From: Dysidea avara
Taxonomy: Eukaryota; Porifera; Demospongiae; Dictyoceratida; Dysideidae
Length of the DNA stretch: 64,000 nt
Assembly (NCBI RefSeq): GCF_963678975.1
Contig: NC_089279.1
Span: forward strand, 32,514,660-32,578,659
Direction of reading: 5' to 3'
Part shown: positions 1 through 10,293 of the stretch, piece after piece
How the letters are laid out: each line of letters begins with the position of its first letter
Numbering within the stretch: the first letter of the stretch is position 1
The notes under the pieces: model-generated
Told to the model about the DNA's origin: nothing
The model's database searches: none
What the model saw: the letters and a program-made list of their open reading frames with translations, nothing else
Position numbers and translations under genes: made by a program

Positions 1-167
1 CATATCCTGTTCGTTTGTAAAAACAAGGTCCAACAAACTCAGAGTTTCCTCTTCTCTGTATCTCGTGGGTTCATTAATATGCTGAAATAAAAATAAGTCA
101 TCAATCGTATCTAATAATGGTTCAAAGTGACAATTATTCCCAGTGCCAGAGAAGTTTGACCAAGATA

Positions 168-620
168 TTACCCTGTAATAAAGTCACCGCATATTAACAA
201 GTGTGTATAATTATGAAGACTGGTAAGTAAATCACAAAGGGATGCTGTGCTGGTGTCAATATTGCCTGAGGGACTGTGATAAATGCACCCGACTAATAAT
301 GAGTCAGATCCTTGCAGCTTGACACTAGCCCAAACATGATCCTTGAAATGAGGTGAATTGAAAAATACTTGTGAAGCTTGTAGTTTGTGATGAACATATA
401 TACCTACTCCTCGTATATCAGATGAGATGGGGTCATAGTTATTGGGATCAAGATTTAAATAACAATGATAACCAGGGAGGGTAATTAATGAAAGAGCAAC
501 AACTGCATTAGGTGCTTTAGGTAGTATTTCACTAATGACAATAATATCCAAAGGGGTGCTGCCTGCAATTTGCATTAGAAGATCTCTTTTATTCAAAAAT
601 TGGTTTGCGCTGGTGTACAA
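168..620 (-). pseudogene. LINE ORF2 endonuclease domain fragment
   Basis: The 150-residue frame reads as the N-terminal part of an exonuclease-endonuclease-phosphatase domain. It shows a DIIVISE block near residue 25, GVGIYVH near residue 71, CIYHSPSG near residue 112 and ICGDF near the end, in the order found in CR1/Jockey/L2 endonucleases. The domain nicks target DNA to prime reverse transcription. Just after the GDF motif the frame stops, but homology resumes in another frame below 175 (LLDLVFTNEQDM near position 10), so there is a frameshift. Expected GDFN reads GDFI, another sign of decay. Start codon uncertain; 5' sequence is disturbed by the nearby MITE. Confidence 0.8.
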
Positions 621-695
621 AACTCTCGTCCTATTTTTAACTATACTGCTGTCAACAGTTTCTGTAGTGTATGTAAAGCTTTCATCAGGAAGACT

Positions 696-1187
696 CAGTG
701 GCAGATCTAGAGGGGTTTCTGGGGTTTCGACAGAAACCCCCTTTTAAATCTAGCTCAGTGGCACATAAACATTGTTGCACTGACAATTTGTCATAGCAAA
801 CAACTATATACCACTGTATTTCAGTAGTATGCATGCAGTTACACTTAACTGACACCATTTATAGGTATTAAACCCTCAGCAACACTTCACTTTTCATCTC
901 TCACTGTATTAAAAACGATCGAGATACTCTAATAAAGTAGTCATGTAACTACTCTAATTGAGCAATCAAAGCTACAGATTGCAGTCACCATCTTTGACCT
1001 ATATAGTTAGCAATATAGTGTTTGTTTAAAGCATTGGAATTATTGCAATTTGTAACTAAAAATAGCCTAATATCCGATCTCAGAACTTCTAAAGTCTCAA
1101 ATTTTCCCAGATAAATGTCATCAGATGCCTTATTCAGCTATACCAACTTTCAGAAACCCCCTTTTAAAATTCCTAGATCTGCCACTG
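696..1187. mobile_element. MITE, CAGTGGCAGATCTAG termini
   Basis: The ends are inverted repeats beginning CAGTGGCAGATCTAG and ending CTAGATCTGCCACTG, flanked on both sides by AGACT (691-695 and 1188-1192). It is 492 bp with no transposase and sits inside the LINE. The termini resemble hAT ends, but the direct repeat is 5 bp rather than the usual 8. The inside carries a 28-bp dispersed motif at about 918-945 and two copies of a CAGAAACCCCCTTTTAAA block near the ends. Confidence 0.85.
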
Positions 1188-1561
1188 AGACTGAGTAGTA
1201 TTCTGAACAACAGAGCCTTGTTTAAGGTTGTTACGGTTTGTTAATATCCCATTCCGTATAATTAAACCGGATTCTCCTTTTGCTCGTCTTTGTTTCAGTT
1301 CATCTACTGCTTTCTTGTGTTTAACTCGTTCTAGTTTATTTCTGTCTGGAGCAATGTAAATTTTATTGTACTGTTCATTTTTCCTCAGAAATGTGAATGG
1401 GCAAGTAAATAAATTTTATCATCAATGTCTTCAAGTGTTAAAAGTAGTGGCCTCTGTTTGTTAGAGATCTTTGGAACAACCTAACAACTTTAAGTATACT
1501 AATGTCCAACTTGAAAACACTGTTACTCAAGGTTTTGAATGATTCAATGTCAGCCTTTCAG

Positions 1562-1777
1562 TCATTTCTCTCTGTAACAAAAATTGTAGACAACTATATT
1601 ATACTTTCTGTGGTCTCTATCTGCCATTTCGACTACAATGTCCAAAGCACTCCCTGGTGAGGTGGATGCTAAATCTGAATCAGTTTCCATCTGATTGATG
1701 GCATCAGTAGTAGAGGATATATTCTGAATACGTTGATGTAGAGTTTGTTGTTTTGCAGATAAATCTGCAATTTTCAA
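1562..1777 (-). pseudogene. LINE ORF1 coiled-coil/C-terminal fragment
   Basis: This 71-residue frame has a heptad-like stretch (LSAKQQTLHQRI) and then VVEMADRDHRKYNIVVYNF. That matches the conserved ELADRERRKxNIVVYN-type block of CR1/L2-like ORF1 proteins, which chaperone the element's RNA. It follows the PHD-finger frame in the correct order but is separated from it by a stop at about 1835, so ORF1 is broken. Function is inferred from family resemblance only. Confidence 0.65.
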
Positions 1778-1834
1778 TAAGAGGTCATCCAGATATTTGG
1801 ATAAGTCAACAAGGTGGGAATTATCAGGCTTATC

Positions 1835-2191
1835 TTAGTCAAGGAAAGTAAACAACAGCTGTTTTATACGACTAATACAATTATTAGTATCACAGTAATA
1901 CACGACATTGCTTAACCCTCCAAGCACCATAATATTATCATACACCTCATCTGATAAACCCTCACATTTGGTGTGAATCCATGCAGCACACAGATCACAT
2001 TGTACAGCCTTACTATCTGATCCTAACTCTTCTTTACACTTTAGACAACACCCTCCTGGGAGACAGTATAAGTTCTCATTTCGTTTGGTCGGTGAGACAC
2101 TAAGTGGTCTCTTCTTTCTTGCTTTCTTATCAGGGGGTGCTAAAGTACCACTGACATTGGCTGAAGCGGTATCGTCATCAACATCAGACAT
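1835..2191 (-). CDS. LINE ORF1 N-terminal PHD-type zinc finger
   Basis: The 118-residue frame has a basic N-terminus (DKKARKKRPLS) and then a C4HC3-like finger: CLKC at about 50-53, CDLC at 67-70, WIHTKC at 73-78 and CDTNNC near 99-104. This spacing is that of a PHD finger. Known CR1/L2-like ORF1 proteins start this way. It lies about 400 bp upstream (minus sense) of the ADRDHRK block of the same ORF1. The natural start is the ATG at 2191, after about 80 bp of leader. It stops early compared with intact ORF1 proteins. Confidence 0.75.
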   Translation of the reverse strand: MSDVDDDTASANVSGTLAPPDKKARKKRPLSVSPTKRNENLYCLPGGCCLKCKEELGSDSKAVQCDLCAAWIHTKCEGLSDEVYDNIMVLGGLSNVVYYCDTNNCISRIKQLLFTFLD

Positions 2192-2597
2192 TCTCAGTCA
2201 AGATCTTCAAATGAAGAGCACAAAATTACCAGTCACAAAACTTATCCTTGCCGTTTAGAGTACCGTTAGTATATGTTTAGTGCCACGGTACCACAGCATT
2301 AGAAATTAGGCGGTCGCCAAAGCGGTTCCAAGGATGTTCCGTGTTGTTCGAGAATGTAGCAAAATCGTCCACTCTATCTTAAACTTCACTCTATTATAAA
2401 ACAACCACGAAAACGACCCAAAAAGCCTGATTTTAATGTAAAAGTTGATGTTAGAAAGTAGAGAGCCAAAGCACACAACATAAATTAACGTGCATACGTT
2501 ATATCCAGTAATGCTATGTAACAAGCTGGTTTGAGCACCACCAGAAAACACAAGTTATTTTAATACACCATATGTGGTGTGGCAACAAGAATTATTC

Positions 2598-2783
2598 TTG
2601 GAACACCTTCTCTAGTGACGCTACGTTCTTAACGCTTTCATACTTGTTTATAAGACATCTGCCAATTATCAACGCACGCATGAGGCGTGGCACTAAATGG
2701 AGTTTAACAGATTTCTGCTTAAAACACCTTCCCTAGGAAACTTACGGTTCTACACGCTTTTAAAACTTGTTTATCAGACATTA
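2598..2783. repeat. Diverged direct repeat pair
   Basis: Positions 2598-2655 and 2725-2783 align (AACACCTTC-CTAG, then ACTTGTTTAT-AGACAT), about 127 bp apart. This is a diverged tandem duplication in otherwise unassigned sequence. The minus-strand frames across it (2306-2551, 2719-2946) match nothing I recognise. Confidence 0.5.
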
Positions 2784-2994
2784 GGGCTTGTGTCCACATC
2801 GTGTCTTTAAAAGTTATTGTAGGGATTAGAGGTTTAATCGAAGAAAATACGCGTATGAACAAACCAGGATTAGATAATTTCAGTGCTAGATGGACCGTAC
2901 AAACATGGGTAAGTTGACTGGTATAAGGTGACGCTAGGTGTAACACAAGGTTGAGAAATAAAGCGAAATATGTCTAAATACACATTTTAATACA

Positions 2995-3300
2995 GTCCGC
3001 ACCGGGCAAAAATTTTTTTTGGATGCACGTCTGACTTAGAAACTTTTTCATGTTTTGTGAACTTACCGTTTTTCTTTGTTTTACGGAAAGCAACATTGTT
3101 TGCGGAGAAGGAAAAGGTCACACTGAAACTATTAGCCCCTCTGTATTAAGTGTGTTGGTCGTCTTCAAAGATGTTGTGAACAACGGATGAGACCTACCTG
3201 GATGGACATATCTTCTCTGCCACCCGCCTGTTATCTCACAATACTGGCGTGACTCATCGCTGAAAACTTCAATCGAGTGAAGGCCAAGGTGAAGGCGTGA
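2995..3300 (-). repeat. Inverted copy of 7855-8078 plus 10040-10085, without the hAT insertion
   Basis: The reverse complement of this stretch matches 7855-8085, including GTTCACAACATCTTTGAAGA and AACAATGTTGCTTTCCGTAA. It continues across the hAT insertion site to GCCCGGTGCG at 10074. It therefore holds the empty target site of the element at 8079-10039. A minus-strand frame crosses it (3363-3118), but no domain is recognisable. Confidence 0.8.
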
Positions 3301-3312
3301 AAGGGTAACACT

Positions 3313-3641
3313 GTGAAAAAGGTGGGATGTAAGATGGTATTTGCAGTGGCTTATTGAATACAAATAAGCATTAATATAAACCCTGTATTATACTCATGTT
3401 ATACTTTAGTATAATGCATACTATACTATTACATATATGGTTTCAGTTTATTTACCACATTACCTGAAATAGCTTATATCAAATATAATGCCCACACTAT
3501 ACCATCACATATATGGTTTCAGTATGTTTAACACCTAACTAGAGCTTTACATGAGATTGTTAGTATAATACAGGTTATATCAAGCTTTTTGTATTCAATA
3601 AGCCACTGGAAATACCATCTTATATCCCTCTTTTTTCACAG
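3313..3641. repeat. Foldback element, about 50-bp arms
   Basis: The left arm (3313-3364, with GTAAGATGGTATTTGCAGTG) is the inverse of the right arm (3588-3641, with CACTGGAAATACCATCTTAT). The loop of about 220 bp contains two tandem copies of ACATATATGGTTTCAGT (near 3432 and 3508). Confidence 0.75.
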
Positions 3642-3929
3642 TGTAGAAGGACACTTGTAAGAAGTTGTCACAAGTTGGGAACTGAATGTGTAGTATGTGA
3701 CTGTAATATCCTTGTTTGCTGTATACACTCTGAGAGTGAAACTATACCTATAGCTATCTTGTATATATTTGAATTAAATGTCATTATGTATGTATCCAGG
3801 TTGTGACCATAGTAGCTTGTTTGTTCTGTGTAAAGTTAACATCATTTTCATTACGGTATGTACCATAGTATTATGCAACTAAAAAAGTTTGCAACTACCG
3901 GGGTATGAAAAGGCTAGCAGTTGTTTTAA

Positions 3930-4265
3930 GACACTCCAAATAAATTCTGTTTCCCATCCACCACCCGCATCTCTTTATTTAAGATGTTCCATTATTCCGT
4001 ATTCTTCCATTATTTTCTGCATACTGTACAGGCTTAATAAAATTGGTTTTGCAAGGTTCGCCAGCTCACATGTCAGAATGTTATCACTGTTCATGTTTGT
4101 GTTATTCTTGCAATATAAATGATGAAGGTACAAGCTGAAAATGCTATTACATTGTTTGCTATGGCTGTATGTATAGGAAAATAATAACTTGAAAAGCTGC
4201 CAATTTCATAATAGAAATATATGGACCGCCTGTTAAGAGAAACAGAGAATTTATTTGGAGAGGCC
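3930..4265. mobile_element. PIF/Harbinger-like MITE, diverged copy
   Basis: The ends CACTCCAAATAAATTC and TTTATTTGGAG mirror each other and match the ends of the better copy at 32788-33615. TAA precedes the left end; TTA follows the right. The body shares CCATTATTCCGTATTCTTCC and the GCTGCCAATTTCATAAT block with that copy. No coding potential. Confidence 0.75.
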
Positions 4266-4274
4266 TTACTAGCT

Positions 4275-4580
4275 TCATTCAACGTCTGCAAAATACAAAT
4301 AGGATCCACTCTGTAAGAGTTTTAAATATTGTATTGTGCCACATCTTTGACTCTCAGAAGAATTTTGTTTTTGTTCTATAATTGCACTGCACCCTTGAAT
4401 ACTGCTTTGTGAATTCATGTTACTGATGCTGTCATTCTTACCAACATTGTAAGTGCTTTCATCATTTGGGTTACATTTTGGTCTCATCCACTTTTGAATA
4501 ATTATTGGAATGACCAAATTAGCTAGTAATAATAGGAATGACCTGGAATAAATCCCAGACCAGGTAGTGACTTGATCCAC
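4275..4580 (-). CDS. Unrecognised frame with one hydrophobic segment
   Basis: A 101-residue frame starting at a minus-strand ATG (4580). It has one hydrophobic run (SFLLLLANLVIPIIIQKW, about residues 14-31), a basic edge, then a polar Ser/Asn/Gln-rich tail. That would suit the membrane anchor and cytosolic tail of a surface protein, perhaps as an exon. I do not recognise a family, and there is no partner exon I can join with confidence. It could be chance. Confidence 0.2.
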   Translation of the reverse strand: MDQVTTWSGIYSRSFLLLLANLVIPIIIQKWMRPKCNPNDESTYNVGKNDSISNMNSQSSIQGCSAIIEQKQNSSESQRCGTIQYLKLLQSGSYLYFADVE

Positions 4581-4891
4581 AGATTTATTGCAGTATCCAT
4601 GATCAATGTTAATACTAACCTGTGACCAGACATCATGCCAATAGCTATCTATAGCTATCCAGACTGCAGTTATGATCGAATCATCAAATTTGGAAGACCT
4701 ATTTCAAAATGTGGTCACATAATGGGCATTCAAAGGTAGCATATTGCCTCGGAATGTAATTTGCTTAGGCTGACCATGGTCATGAAATTATGACTGTTTT
4801 GGCTTTCTACCCAAAACAAGTCAGCCATCGACCAGACCATGGAACAAGATTGTTATTTTACGTTGAAGAAAAGTAACATTTAGTCCTAACT

Positions 4892-5254
4892 TAGAGCTAG
4901 GCGATATACCGGTACGTATCGTAGGAGAATGTATTTTAATGTTACCATACCGGATGAATTTAGAAAATACTGCCATACCATCTAGAGTTAGATGACAACT
5001 GATTCATAGCATTATCCTGCTATTTCTTGCCATTACCAATGTGAAGATACTTTGCCAATGTAAAAGATTACCTTCTAGTTGCATTAAATTTATTTTAGCA
5101 TGTTTCACCAACCTTCTATCACCCTTTCCAAAAGAAAATTTACTTTATTCATTAAACTTTTAAAAATACAGTCCATACCGTGGTATGTATTTGTACCGTG
5201 ATATTTTCTATAATACCGTACCGACTTTGATAAATCTCATACTGCCCAGCTCTA
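4892..5254. mobile_element. hAT-like MITE with 8-bp TSD
   Basis: Starts TAGAGCTAGGCGATATACCG and ends with the inverse ATACTGCCCAGCTCTA. Both sides carry TCCTAACT (4884-4891 and 5255-5262), an exact 8-bp duplication as hAT transposases make. It is 363 bp. ACCGTGGTATG and GGTATGGTA-type repeats make up the subterminal parts. No transposase. Confidence 0.9.
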
Positions 5255-5262
5255 TCCTAACT

Positions 5263-5670
5263 AATTAACTTTGCTACTCAAAATTTAGATTTAAATCACA
5301 CAGTTATATTTTAGACCACGTGTAATTATTGTTGAAGGCCTTGGTTTGATAATTTATATCAATATAATTGGCAAGAATAAGTCAAATCATTGTACTGGCT
5401 ATTTCACCAACAAAGGAAGAACCACCATGTCCATCTCTTTTCCACCCAATAATCAAACATATGAGGATAACAATGAGACCACAAAATGTAATCAACTGTC
5501 AGCCAGCCATTGGAGATGTGTGCATACACATTGAGTTCAGCTACACATTTAAAGATAAGATGAACATCATTGTAACGACCATTAACGATTGGCTGGACAT
5601 TGAGGTCATGCTGCACATCTACCAATTAGTTGATACTTACTTGAGGTCTTACTGACCCACACTACTTTTA
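5263..5670. other. Unassigned stretch with overlapping frames on both strands
   Basis: Frames of 62-95 residues overlap on both strands between 5346 and 5655. On the minus strand one phase contains a very hydrophobic run (LITFCGLIVILICLIIGWKR) interrupted upstream by a stop, which could be a membrane-anchor exon. I cannot choose between strands and name no gene. Confidence 0.2.
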
Positions 5671-5701
5671 TAGAATTTAAAAAAAAAAATTCTTGCCCAT
5701 A

Positions 5702-5938
5702 TGTGACAAGATTTGAAAAGGGGTCTTCCGCACACATCCGATTCTCTAAACTTGGGAGATCATAACTTAGTGTTCAGTTAACGTATAAACCTGACATTTT
5801 CTCCATCCATTAAGCTATGTCAGTACTCATTACTGACCAAATTTCAAGTCAATATCGTTTTACAATCTTAAGTTATTAATTGTCAAATTTGGTAAATTGG
5901 ATGTGTGTGGAAGACCCCTTTTCACAAATCTGGTCACA
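5702..5938. mobile_element. Tc1/mariner-like MITE (TGTGAC ends, TA flanks)
   Basis: TA, then TGTGACAAGATTTGAAAAGG at the left; the inverse CTTTTCACAAATCTGGTCACA, then TA, at the right. It also shares GGGGTCTTCC/GGAAGACCCC. It is 237 bp and non-coding. TA duplication and TGTGACC-like ends recur at 31389, 37741 and 56325 with different interiors. Confidence 0.8.
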
Positions 5939-6486
5939 TATATTGATTTGCAATATCTGATTGGATCTACCAAATCTGACCAGTTGGCACAACCTGCAAT
6001 TCTCGTATACTACCCTGCAACTTGACTGCTACATCCATACATAATTCCCCTTGCTCCACTTGAGCAATACATTCAGCTGCCTTTGTACAAGGCTGTCAAA
6101 CGTAAGATGCCTTCAAGCAGCCTGATTGATTTGAAGGTATAGATGGACACAGCTTTGTCATTTTTGAACACTTAAATGTGATAACTGAGAATTTCACAAG
6201 CATGTACGTACGTACGTGAGCTAACATATCTAGTCACATATATTAATTACTACATCGCCGTTACGAATATTCTACAAGTCAGTGATTATTATGTACAACA
6301 TTATATAATGTAGTATACTCTTTAGCAGCTTTTTAAAATATGTGATAGCATTTACTTTTCCTAGTACACTATTTTGCAGACTTCATACACACACTCCAAG
6401 TTATCTCATGTATGCATCTACAGTAATGCGTTAAATATTGTACTGGCTTCTTGTGTATATGCGACTGGCCCTTCATGGTTTTCCAG

Positions 6487-6647
6487 CTCACTAAACATCA
6501 TTTCCAACACAGCCATGGTTATAGAAGTGCCAAAACTGTAGAAATCAGACTCTCTAGTTCCAATGTGGTGGTCTATTTAGCCAGCGATTCAAAAGATGAG
6601 TTTAATTTTGTGTCCGTGAAAGCCAAATTAGTATGTGAACATGACAA
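6487..6647 (+). CDS. Candidate internal exon, unknown product
   Basis: An open frame runs to a perfect donor (ACAA|GTAAGT at 6648) after a possible acceptor TTTTCCAG ending at 6486. It encodes about 53 residues, including KTVEIRLSSSNVVVYLASDS, with a beta-strand-like pattern. No family recognised and no joining exon identified nearby. The start could instead be at the AG at about 6539. Confidence 0.25.
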
Positions 6648-6689
6648 GTAAGTACATACATACACAGTGATACCTTATAATGCTTAACA

Positions 6690-6990
6690 TAGTAATACTC
6701 ACGTTGAGTAACAAACATAGTTAAGGTGTACTTGACAACCTCATTGAGACCACCTCATTATATTGACGATGTCAAGTATGTCCCTACAATAAGACTACCT
6801 CATTACAGTGACCACATTGAGTAGCTAGGTCCCAAACATAGCTAAGGTATACTTGACAAACTCATTAATAAGATTATCTCATTTAAAGTGACCAACTCAA
6901 GTAGGTCCCAAACATAGCTCATGTGTATTTTAAGACCTTGTTGAAAGATCACCCCATGATATAATATCCATGTTAATTAGGTCCCAAGCC
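6690..6990. repeat. Degenerate tandem repeat, CCCAAACATAGCTAAGGT units
   Basis: Three imperfect units each contain AAACATAG(C/T)TAAGGTGTAC-like sequence followed by TTGACAAxCTCATT (starting near 6712, 6834, 6908), so spacing is irregular. A related single stretch in inverse orientation lies near 32110-32240. No coding signal. Confidence 0.55.
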
Positions 6991-7429
6991 TTAAGTATAA
7001 TTATATACTTCACGAATAATACAAGTACCATTTTTGTGTAGCTAAACACCACCACACCTTTAACAATGGCTGAATTTGAGCAGTGTCATAATATTTAAAA
7101 AAACATTGTTTTATAATGAGTAGTGGTCAAGTTTGAATAGCTGTTGCATCAATTTTGTGAACAAGTGTAATAAACGCCAACACAAGTACAGTGAAACCTC
7201 TACAACCTGATGCTCAAAAGATTGTATATTTTATTAAAGCTAAATCTGAACTAAAATTATAATCAAGGTTGCTTGACTATCAAGGTATAGTGTTAAATGA
7301 TTCGGGGATGTTCCCACAGTGGTCAGGACCACCTGCCACTGAATTACCACAATATTGCCACCACTACTCACCATAATAATATACCAACTGCTACATATTC
7401 ACCACTAACTTATGCAAGTATATAGCTAA

Positions 7430-7775
7430 GGCCACTCTAAATAAATTGTCCGTTTCCCATCCTGGACTCAAGCATATTTACATGTGGGCGATTGGCAGCT
7501 TTTCAAGCCATTGTTTGCCTAGTACAACCATAAAAGCATGCATAAGCTTGTTTCTTCCTTTTTAAGTTGCAAAAATAGCACAAACGTGAAATTTGTGCTG
7601 ACTTGATAGCACTGCTGACATTGTTTCAAAATGGCTTTTACTGTGTCCGTCAGTATGCAAGAATAACGTGAAAATAATGGAAGAATATGGAACTAATCAT
7701 AAATATCACACTAGATCTTCTCAGAAATTTATTCAGCCAGCATTTTGTAGACTATCCTCTACTAAGAAACTGTTT
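7430..7775. mobile_element. PIF/Harbinger-like MITE fragment (third copy)
   Basis: TAA then GGCCACTCTAAATAAATTG matches the ends of 32788-33615. The body, read in inverse orientation, matches that element through to the CATACTGACGGACACAGTAA region. It lacks the internal element found at 32918-33362, so it shows that element's empty site. The right end is lost against the repeat at 7789. Confidence 0.75.
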
Positions 7776-7788
7776 AGACATCAATCAG

Positions 7789-7850
7789 TTAGGCACTGGA
7801 GGGTGTACACAGAAGGCAGAGCCTGTTCGAGGTGTTTACCCGCCATAACC
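7789..7850 (-). repeat. Retroposon fragment shared with 59857-59915
   Basis: GTTAGGCACTGGAGGG followed by GTACACAGAAGGCAGAGCCT also occurs inside the SF3B3 pseudogene insertion at 59857-59915. Two sites sharing one end but different flanks indicate a dispersed retroposon. The minus orientation follows from the 3' tail seen in the second copy. Confidence 0.6.
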
Positions 7851-8833
7851 TAGAAGTTTTCAGCGAGTCACGAGATGACAGGCGGGCGGCAGGGAAGAAA
7901 TGTCCATCTCGTCCGTTGTTCACAACATCTTTGAAGACGACCAACACACTTAATACAGAGGGGCGAATAGTTTCAGTGTGACCTTTTCCTTCTCCGCAAA
8001 CAATGTTGCTTTCCGTAAAACAAAGAAAAACGGTAAGTTCACAAAACTTACGGCATGAAAACTTTTCTAAGTCAGAAGCAGTGGCGTATCTACACCCGGG
8101 CCTGTACCCTAGTTAATTTGACTTGTGCCCTGGTAAATGCTTTTTTCCATCAGTGTTGAATAACCACAAATCGTTAATGATCGTAAAGAATACTTACGCA
8201 ACGCTGATTCACGTCAAATCAAGCTTTTCTTTCCAGAGGACTGAGAGGAGAAACGGCGATATTGCATTAGTTTCGATTGTGGTATTGCCAAAGGTAAGGC
8301 ACTTTATGGAAAGAAGATCACGTGACTACCAACTGCAGCATCGTGACAAGGACTGAATGAATGTGTCCGTGTGGGGAATAGCGCCCATTCAAGATTAAGT
8401 CAATTGCAAAATCCAGACGCGAGCAACTTTTGAGACATGTACCCCGTATGGCTGTGTGGTGCCTTGTTAGATGATAGCTAGCTACTGACAAGTCCGAAGG
8501 TATGGAGTACTTGTTTAGTCAATGTATTCATTTATTCTATTTTTAGATTGACAGTCCACACTTGTCACGTTATCGTATAAGCTCCTAGTGCTTTAAATCC
8601 AAGCTAGAAGAAGACGATAGTAGTCAACGTTTGTGTCTAGTGATATTAGCTATTTTTCATGCAGTTAGTGTAGGTATAGCACATAGATAGTGATGCACAA
8701 CACATTTTAGATGTTATATTGATCTCCATAATATGAAGATGGGCATGACTGATGTGTATGTGGCTGAGTGGCTTGCCCACCCAGTGCCCAGATAAGTAAG
8801 AAGTCTAGTTCTCGCGTGGCCAGACCGCTTAAA

Positions 8834-9170
8834 TAAGAAAGACAGATATGCTAGTGTGACTAAAATGATGGAATCTTTGGGATGGCCTAGTTTGCAAAGC
8901 AGAAGAACAAATGCAAAACTGATAATGTTTTACAAAATAATTAACGATATTGTTGATGTTGATATTGATGACAATATACTAGTACCAGTAACATGTCACT
9001 ATACACGTGGTCACCTCATGCAGCCGTACACAAGAGTGGACACATACAAATATTCATATATGCCATCATCAATTAAACTTTGGAATACTTTGCCAGGAGA
9101 TGTTATCAATCAAAACTCAGTGGAAAATTTTCAAGCCAACTTGCACACACACACATGCACACACTTGTAA
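8834..9170 (+). pseudogene. LINE ORF2 C-terminal fragment
   Basis: The open frame up to TAA at 9168-9170 has the layout of the far C-terminus of CR1/Jockey-type ORF2: LGWPSLQSRR, then MFYKIIND, then SSIKLWNTLPGDVI, then ENFQANL. This region follows the reverse transcriptase and contains no catalytic site. Only the last ~110 residues are present, as is usual for 5'-truncated LINE copies. It lies inside the inverted-repeat element at 8805-10023, so it was captured or inserted there. Confidence 0.75.
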
Positions 9171-9452
9171 TTAACTGACAACAAATAATGTTAATATACA
9201 TTCACACACAATCATATAATTGTAATTCAGATATGTACGATTATACTCCACTTATGGAGGTATGTACATTAAATCTATATTATATTATTATTATTTTTCT
9301 CGGCACGGCGCTTATCGATTGCATTATAAGCGCCTGCTCGATAAAGGGTCTGGTGACAACCGAATTGACAACTCGTTCTGGCCTAATTTGTCAGCGCCAC
9401 CTGCACTTACGTAGCTAAATCGGCATCAACGCTACCCATAAACGGCGGAAAG

Positions 9453-9518
9453 GGGGGGGGGGGCTAGGGGGCTAAAGCCCCCCTCGGTCTGCTGAGGGGG
9501 GCTTAGCCCCCCCCTCAG
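9453..9518. repeat. GC-rich hairpin
   Basis: GGGGGCTAAAGCCCCCCTC pairs with GAGGGGGGCTTAGCCCCC around an 8-nt loop. It stands out strongly in an AT-rich window and is preceded by a G homopolymer. It may be the remains of a small transposon. Confidence 0.7.
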
Positions 9519-10293
9519 AATGATATCACACCGAAATTATCTTTCTTGGAATGAAAACCGTGATAAAGATCGAGATACTCTAATAGAGCAGTCACTCTAA
9601 TAAAGTAGTCAGTGTGTAGCGAGCTATGTAAGGATTTTTATGTAGTTTATCAGCTAGAAATGGTAGCTGGTGAGGTGGAAAGCTCTTGTCAGTCGGTTGT
9701 GACCTTTTTTTTTTTTTTTGGTCTCACCTTACCAAACTATAGAAATAAGTCTGGGTCAGCTCAGCGGAGCCCCCCCCCCCCCCCCCCCTCATGTCAACTA
9801 CTTCCTCCGCCGCTGACGCTACCTGTCAGCCGCACAGGAGTTACAACTTTTGGAGCGGGCGCACCATACAGCTGCTATTCACAAATCGTTATCTACAAAA
9901 ACATGTAGGTAACAAGAACGAGTTGTCAATTCGGTTGTCACCAGACCCTTTTTCGAGCAGGTGCTTATAATGCAATCGATAAGCTCCGTGCCAAGAAAAA
10001 GCGGTCTGGCCACGCGAGACTAGTCTAGATACGCCACTGGTCAGAAGTGCGTACAAAAAATATATATTCGCCCGGTGCGTAAAATACTATTATTATAGAC
10101 ACCCCAGGCGTACCCCATGTGATAGGGTCAGTTTTGTAGTATGTCGACCAAACATCGGTAGCTACTTGTAGTAAACCTGGCAGTGCAGATTTTGTGGATT
10201 TTCTGGTTTGCAGCGATAGATTTACCTTAGTTACCAATTCAAGGTACTGATATAATATTATCTATGATATACCTAACACATGCAGTTTTTCTC

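Larger units (their letters stand above)
1..2200 (-). mobile_element. CR1/L2-type LINE, 5' part, decayed, truncated by window edge
   Basis: Read on the minus strand this is the start of a non-LTR retrotransposon: an ORF1 with a PHD-type zinc finger (2191-1835), a second ORF1 block with the sequence ADRDHRKYNIVVYN (around 1600), then the endonuclease start of ORF2 (about 620 to below 1). A PHD-bearing ORF1 followed by an AP-type endonuclease is the arrangement known from CR1/L2-like elements. Frames are broken by stops between the blocks and by a frameshift near 175, so the copy is dead. A MITE (696-1187) splits it between ORF1 and the endonuclease. The reverse transcriptase would lie to the left of the window. 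Confidence 0.8.
8805..10023. mobile_element. Nested inverted-repeat element inside the hAT-like element
   Basis: CTAGTTCTCGCGTGGCCAGACC at the left is mirrored by GGTCTGGCCACGCGAGACTAG at the right. Inner arms also pair: GCTTATCGATTGCATTATAA (9310) with TTATAATGCAATCGATAAGC (9965), and GACAACTCGTTC (9368) with GAACGAGTTGTC (9917). A short GTCTAG is present at both junctions, but I do not treat it as a proven TSD. Homopolymer runs of T (about 9707) and C (about 9772) lie inside. Confidence 0.7.
8079..10039. mobile_element. hAT-like composite element, 8-bp TSD
   Basis: Begins CAGTGGCGTATCTA and ends TCTAGATACGCCACTG, flanked by exact GTCAGAAG duplications (8071-8078 and 10040-10047). The uninterrupted target is preserved in the inverted copy near 3000-3040. 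Inside are a second inverted-repeat element (8805-10023), the 3' end of a LINE (8834-9170) and a GC-rich hairpin (9453-9518). No hAT transposase is visible, so it is non-autonomous. Confidence 0.9.
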
